Positions 60,420 to 64,000 of a stretch of DNA of 64,000 bases are shown here, in pieces. Origin of the DNA: Petrolisthes cinctipes (lineage: Eukaryota > Arthropoda > Malacostraca > Decapoda > Porcellanidae); NCBI GenBank assembly GCA_033782935.1, contig JAWQEG010004743.1, positions 1 through 64,000 on the forward strand, read 5' to 3'. Every line of letters begins with the position of its first letter. The stretch's first letter is position 1. The position numbers and the translations under genes are program-made. Below the pieces are notes generated by a model. That model worked only from the letters and a program-made list of their open reading frames with translations, was not told where the DNA came from and did not search any database.

Positions 60420-62110
60420 CTCCTTGGTTGCATCATGGCCTTCAAGACTGCTGCAAGACTTTGGAAATCTGAAAACTTCATTGTTATCTCCATTTATGAC
60501 GACTACAGTACTACAGCACATGTCATCATAAAGGCCCCAATAAACATGTTATGAAAATTATGCCAATTCTTGTGTGTGTCTTCAAACCATAATGGAAAGT
60601 AGGAGAACACTTGGCTTACCCAATGTTAATTCACACATAATGAGTTGGATTTAATTTTTTATTGAAATTAAAATCCCATACTCTATAATGTTCGACATAA
60701 TCTCCCTGCCAAATCTAAACCCATACTGTTAGATGACCAAACATTTTATCTAAATATTACCAACAAATTACTTATATAAAAATTTTAAATTTTTTAACTA
60801 AAGCAAACATATCCAATCTGTAAAAAATGTATATGTACTCTACTTCACTACTTATCTACTATATTTGGGCCTTCAAAGAAGTTACAAGAAGCACCAGTAG
60901 TTATATGAAAGTGCCAGTAAAATAATCCCACAAGATACAAGTATAAAATACAATGATATAAACCATATGTAAAAGAATAATCATAATATGTTTGTATATT
61001 GTAAATATAAGAGGGATCAAGAGCTATAGATAGATAGATAATAAACACAGCTGGTATGTCTTAAATATTTTATAAAAATTATTCTATATATATATTTTTA
61101 TATAATTATCAAACCAATACTTTAACTGCCAGACATTATGGACTACTGGCTATTGTAAACAAAATTGTTACCAAGAGTAAGCTTCAATTAACAAACATAT
61201 CTAGAAGAATTACGTTCAGCATCAACCACTCACATTTGAAACTCTACAGAGGGGATAAGATGAAGAAGGCCAGTTTTTAACTAGTAATCCCTCCAATTTG
61301 AGCCACAAAACAGATATACTACAAGTGTACTTAGAAAGTCTGTTTCTTCACACGGTGTGGAACTTCTAATTCAGTGAAAAAGACCGCTGCTTTACAGTCA
61401 AAGGTTCAAATGTTTTGGCAATTTCACACCATGCATCAATTCTCAACTACTGTATATTAGGTTTCAACTTTCTTTCATAATGAACCTTATAGAAAATATA
61501 TTCTCTGACAACCTTTTATCTAGAACGATGTATAAGCAATGTTTCACTATCATTCATCCAATGGTGTAAGAACATTTTATCACATATAAAAATATCACAA
61601 ATCTGTACCCAATATTTGTAAACTATATAACAGATACATATACACCTTTCAAGTTAATGGACCAAATATATATTAAACAGTTACAACATTACTGAACAGT
61701 GCTATTAGTAAGAACCGTACTTTGTGTTACAAGTTAAATCCTGGGTTACTGAAATATCTATGTCATAAAACTCGGTATTCTTCTCTATCCAAATAATAGA
61801 TAACTCTGTTTGTGGAAGTGCACATATGGTATTAGCCAAAAGATATCTTCCAATTATTTGTGAAGGTTACGAGTTCAAGTATTGTAGTTTCATTAATCCA
61901 CATTTATTCTGATATATATAAAATAATTGGAACTTCAAATTAATTTATTACACCATGTCAGTTTACTTAGTAAGCTGTGTTATGCAACAAGGACTCTGAT
62001 CACACAAGGAAGATTCTTGCCTAACACCATTCAATTAATTGCTTAATTCATCACTTTCAGACCAAATCATTACTACCACATAACTGTTACTTCTTACTCA
62101 CTACCACATC
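60420..62110. other. Intergenic AT-rich sequence between SEL1L and catalase
   Basis: No gene found. The only feature is a 25-bp LINE-tail-like word at 61017. Confidence 0.5.
61017..61043 (+). mobile_element. Possible tail-only LINE relic
   Basis: GAGCTATAGATAGATAGATA resembles the last ~20 bp of the LINE (GGAGCTATAGATAGATAGAT). Could be a severely 5'-truncated copy or chance similarity around a GATA microsatellite. Confidence 0.3.
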
Positions 62111-62119
62111 TTTGCTTAA

Positions 62120-62328
62120 GGGGGGAGAGTTAGGGGGGTGCCGGAGTAGGGGGACAGACTTGGGGGGGGGGGGGGGGGGAGTTAGGGGGAATAAGGGACA
62201 GGCTTTCTACCCCCCCCCAAGCCTGTCCCCCTATTCCCGCACCCCCCAAACCTCCCCCAAGTCTGTCCCCTACTCCCGCACCCCCCAAAACCCTCCCGCA
62301 AGCCTGTCCCTTACTCCCCCGCACCCCC
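62120..62328. mobile_element. TTAA-flanked G-rich/C-rich fold-back element, copy E
   Basis: G-rich arm with GGGGTGCCGGAGTAGGGGGA, turn GGGACAGGCTTTCTACCC, long C-rich arm ending CCGCACCCCC. TTAA at 62116-62119; the right side has decayed to CTAA. Confidence 0.7.
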
Positions 62329-62497
62329 TAAAAAGGTCGGTACTGTACTTGGGTTAGTATAAATGCTACAATAAAGACTACCTTACTCCATATCAAACAA
62401 GTAAGTAACACCTAATCACCAATCAAACATAATAGTCTAATATTAGTATAAAGTTGTGCAAGTGGAAAGTAGTGTTAAGGTGGTAATTCTTTTTTGG

Positions 62498-62632
62498 TAC
62501 ATTGGAGTGTCTTGATTCCTCCAAAGTATGCCGCCAGGAAACAAGACCAGATGAGCAATAAAATAAAAGTGTTCTGTTGCTTGGAATAGTTTGGAGGATT
62601 CAGTTGCTCCAAATTTACCAACACTGAATTTC
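62498..62632. repeat. Dispersed ~130-bp repeat, copy 6 (well preserved)
   Basis: TGGTACATTGGAGTGTCTTG + ATTCCTCCAAAGTATGCC ... GAATAGTTTGGAGGATTCAG + TTGCTCCAAATTTACCAACA + CTGAA. Inner inverted words pair (GATTCCTCCAAAGTAT / ATAGTTTGGAGGATTC). Confidence 0.65.
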
Positions 62633-62959
62633 CTCCTTAAGGCAGAATTACATGGGCACTTAGAATGACAAATAATGATAAAATACCATATGTCACTGAG
62701 CGAGAGTTTTTAATAGAAATTCAATATTGTATGCCATAAAATCTGAGAGGTTTGCTCTTTTATTCCTTTTTTTTCCCAAGTTCAAAATAATAAAATAGAA
62801 ACTCTTGTACCTCACCTTCATTCCTTATATTGTTTAGTTTTTACTGTGCAATGCAAAACCACCAATACCATCAATAAGAGTTATGATTATATGCAAATTT
62901 CAAGTTCTTGTATCCCATAAAAACAAAACAAAAAAAACTTAAATGATGGACTGTTCAGA

Positions 62960-63035
62960 TGATAGATAGATAGATAGATAGACTGTTCAGATGATAGATA
63001 GATAGATAGACTGTTCAGATGATAGATAGATAGGC
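62960..63035. repeat. GACTGTTCAGAT(GATA)n repeat
   Basis: ACTGTTCAGATGATAGATAG repeated four times with variable GATA number. Confidence 0.9.
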
Positions 63036-63300
63036 TATTCAGATGATAAATAATGAACCCAGTATTAAGCATATTCATTACATACTGTTCTTATTACAGT
63101 ACAAACAAGGCATTTTTTTTTCCCGAATGTAAAGTGCCAATGTAACTCTTACCTTAAAAAATCTCTTGGCATAAAAAACAACACAATATTATTTTAATGT
63201 TCAATATAATGAATCTTGGGTTAGGTTGACTTGCTGTGTTGTTGTATCAGTATTAACAAAGTGGTGGTGACAAACGTTCTGATACTACTAGTGTGCCAAG

Positions 63301-63815
63301 TTAGCACATTTTTAACCCGGTCCTGTTTCCTGGCGTTGTACAGTCGGCAGCATAAATTCGAGTCCATCACATGTACTGCTAATGCTAATGTAACAAACCA
63401 GATAGTTGCATTCTGAACCAGTTTCAATTCTAATAACATGTGTAATTCACCATATGAGAAGAGTATATCTATCTATCATCTCTGCATTCAAATTGTCTTG
63501 CATTCTGAACCAATTTCAATTCTAATAACATGTGTAATTCACCATATGAGAAGTATATATATCTATCTATCATCTCTGCATTCAAATCGTCTTGAATTCT
63601 GAACCAGTTTCAATTCTAATAACATATGTAATTCACCATATGAGAAGAGTATATCCATCATCTCTGCATTCAAATCGTCTTACAACATCACTATATATAA
63701 CCCAAACATACAACAACAACAACCCAAACATACACAGGTGGAAATGAAGCGAACTTATGCTGCCTGCCGACTGTACTCTGGAGGAATCAAAGTGCTCTAA
63801 TGAACCCAGAGTACA
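63301..63815. repeat. Dispersed ~130-bp repeat, copy 7, split by a MITE
   Basis: Left part (63301-63338) ends CCGGTCCTGTTTCCTGGCG; right part (63776-63815) begins CTCTGGAGGAATCAAAGTGC. Joined across the MITE at 63341-63773 they follow the family order (inverse of copy 6). Confidence 0.55.
63341..63773. mobile_element. 433-bp TA-flanked MITE with an internal three-copy repeat
   Basis: CAGTCGGCAGCATAAATTCG and inverse complement GAACTTATGCTGCCTGCCGA + CTG; TA at 63339-63340 and 63774-63775. The interior has TTCTGAACCA(G/A)TTTCAATTC + TAATAACATGTGTAATTCAC three times, about 93 bp apart (63411, 63502, 63597). Confidence 0.85.
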
Positions 63816-63827
63816 ACACGGTCCTCC

Positions 63828-64000
63828 TTACAGTTTGGCGCTGGAGGCCGAAGCAGCTTGGATACCACCGTTGTTTTGTGCTGCTTCCTGTGCCTTGAGT
63901 TGGTTTAGGACTTCTCGAATACCTGCGCCGTACTGAGGGTCTGCCTGGGAGAAGTTCTTGATGGCACGCTCCTGAAGGAACTCCTGGGCCCCTATCAGAT
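63828..64000 (-). CDS. CAT: Catalase, C-terminal coding end (partial)
   Basis: Peroxisomal enzyme that breaks down hydrogen peroxide. Only the last 56 codons are in the window; the gene continues beyond 64000. The visible frame reads LIGAQEFLQERAIKNFSQAD then PQYGAGIREVLNQLK, matching the conserved C-terminal helices of clade III catalases (RAIKNF.. P.YG..I), and ends ASASSAKL. The terminal AKL is a canonical type 1 peroxisomal targeting tripeptide. The stop codon is at 63830-63828. The haem and active-site parts lie outside the window, so activity cannot be judged. Confidence 0.9.
   Translation of the reverse strand, partial: LIGAQEFLQERAIKNFSQADPQYGAGIREVLNQLKAQEAAQNNGGIQAASASSAKL

Overview
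This is a eukaryotic nuclear window, most likely from an arthropod and probably a decapod crustacean. The evidence is intron-rich genes, two R&R chitin-binding cuticle protein genes, interstitial TTAGG (arthropod telomere-type) repeats and a very high load of microsatellites, minisatellites and miniature transposons. Species and clade are inferred; no search was run.

Layout. 1-2740 is a purine-rich then pyrimidine-rich simple-sequence block ending at a TATA box. 2869-6379 (+) is a two-exon secreted cuticle protein gene with five chitin-binding domains. 7200-14000 is intergenic: nested TA-flanked and TTAA-flanked miniature elements, then microsatellites and CTTCAGTC-motif arrays. 14464-19160 (+) is a paralogous cuticle gene with the same promoter layout and the same signal-peptide-splitting intron; its 3' half is nearly identical to the first copy, which suggests gene conversion. 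21911-42655 (-) is a 13-exon hnRNP U-like gene (SAP, SPRY, P-loop kinase-like domain, RGG box), best matching HNRNPUL1. Its introns hold an apparently intact 3.7-kb non-LTR retrotransposon (+) that starts with U4-snRNA-like sequence, a frameshifted piggyBac-type transposase (-), retrotransposon fragments and hAT-like miniature elements. 42750-42950 is its CCAAT-box promoter. 43900-44760 is a rearranged LINE copy. 47493-54983 (+) is a 12-exon SEL1L gene, the ERAD adaptor (Hrd3). 55000-63800 is non-coding with more miniature elements. 63828-64000 (-) is the last coding part of a catalase gene with a peroxisomal -AKL end.

The two cuticle genes form a tandem pair acting in the exoskeleton. HNRNPUL1 (nuclear RNA binding), SEL1L (ER quality control) and catalase (peroxisome) look like unrelated housekeeping neighbours. 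Both multi-exon gene models were assembled by splice-phase bookkeeping and stay open from start to stop (1002 and 663 residues).

The most unusual signals are: (1) tandem arrays that begin or end exactly at splice sites of SEL1L and HNRNPUL1, so that donors or acceptors are themselves tandemly copied; (2) a family of TTAA-flanked G-rich/C-rich fold-back elements, one of which has visibly inserted into another transposon; (3) the U4-like head of the LINE; (4) the cuticle-gene conversion tract; (5) a 32-bp perfect palindrome flanked by a 10-bp duplication.
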